Shown: positions 63,988 through 64,000 of the stretch, in pieces
Position numbering within the stretch: position 1 is the first letter of the stretch
Layout of the letters: every line of letters begins with the position of its first letter
From: Raffaelea ambrosiae
Taxonomy: Eukaryota; Ascomycota; Sordariomycetes; Ophiostomatales; Ophiostomataceae
NCBI GenBank assembly: GCA_002778195.1
Contig: PCDI01000003.1
Coordinates: 3,898,583-3,962,582 of the forward strand
DNA: 64,000 nucleotides
Reading direction: 5' to 3'
Program-made: the position numbers and the translations under genes
The notes under the pieces: generated by a model
Seen by the model: the letters and a program-made list of their open reading frames with translations, nothing else
Database searches by the model: none
What the model was told of the DNA's origin: nothing

Positions 63988-64000
63988 GTACTCCCCTCCT

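Noticed and set aside
1..64000. CRISPR array, operons or bacterial mobile elements
   Set aside because: None seen; spliced genes, the initiator tRNA type and the retrotransposon show a fungal nuclear genome.

Overview
The window is nuclear DNA of a filamentous ascomycete (Pezizomycotina), most likely a Sordariomycete. Reasons: 20 recognisable fungal protein genes, most split by short introns (mostly 54-115 nt, one of 183 nt); a COT1/NDR kinase whose start matches the Sordariomycete form; families such as TIM54, RSC7, a TRI12-type efflux pump and a LaeA-like methyltransferase; and a chromodomain Ty3/gypsy retrotransposon with damage typical of repeat-induced point mutation (RIP). The species cannot be named from the sequence alone.

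Left part (1-20 kb) is a conserved housekeeping block: phosphoglycerate kinase (cut by the window edge), splicing factor SF3a2/Prp11, COT1 kinase, TIM54, a NIP30/FAM192A-type splicing-associated protein, a Clg1/PCL-like cyclin with a very long upstream region, RSC7/Npl6 and TFIIB. The middle (20-38 kb) holds a possible membrane-protein exon, a TRI12-family transporter, an initiator tRNA-Met, an ASNSD1-like asparagine-synthetase-domain protein, an unrecognised protein, a class III CoA-transferase, the Rab5 exchange factor Vps9 and a GIT1-like permease. Most splice joins were read by eye; every finished complete gene model gives a length divisible by three with all junction codons consistent.

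From 39 to 56 kb the content is accessory and metabolic: a FAD-monooxygenase pseudogene, an SsuD-like flavin monooxygenase next to a phytanoyl-CoA-dioxygenase-like enzyme, an unrecognised secreted single-pass membrane protein, an inositol-monophosphatase-family enzyme, an 11-exon LaeA-like methyltransferase with several 19-23 nt exons, and an N,N-dimethylformamidase large-subunit-like protein divergent from an MFS transporter. These read like scavenging or catabolic functions, but nothing proves they are one pathway.

The right end (57.5-64 kb) is an AT-rich island with a complete 5.6 kb Ty3/gypsy chromovirus bounded by 276 bp LTRs. Its gag and pol frames carry 21 premature stops and no visible indel. 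A second copy begins tail-to-tail 255 bp away and runs off the window. The LTR carries a perfect hairpin, one arm of which is complementary to the first bases after the 5' LTR; with no match to the initiator tRNA in this same window, self-primed reverse transcription of the Tf1/sushi kind is suggested. The two LTRs of the element differ at nine resolved sites, all transitions, while its 5' LTR is almost identical to the LTR of the second copy; the ambiguous bases lie mostly at T-G/T-A sites. That pattern could be uneven RIP, recombination or assembly mixing of copies.
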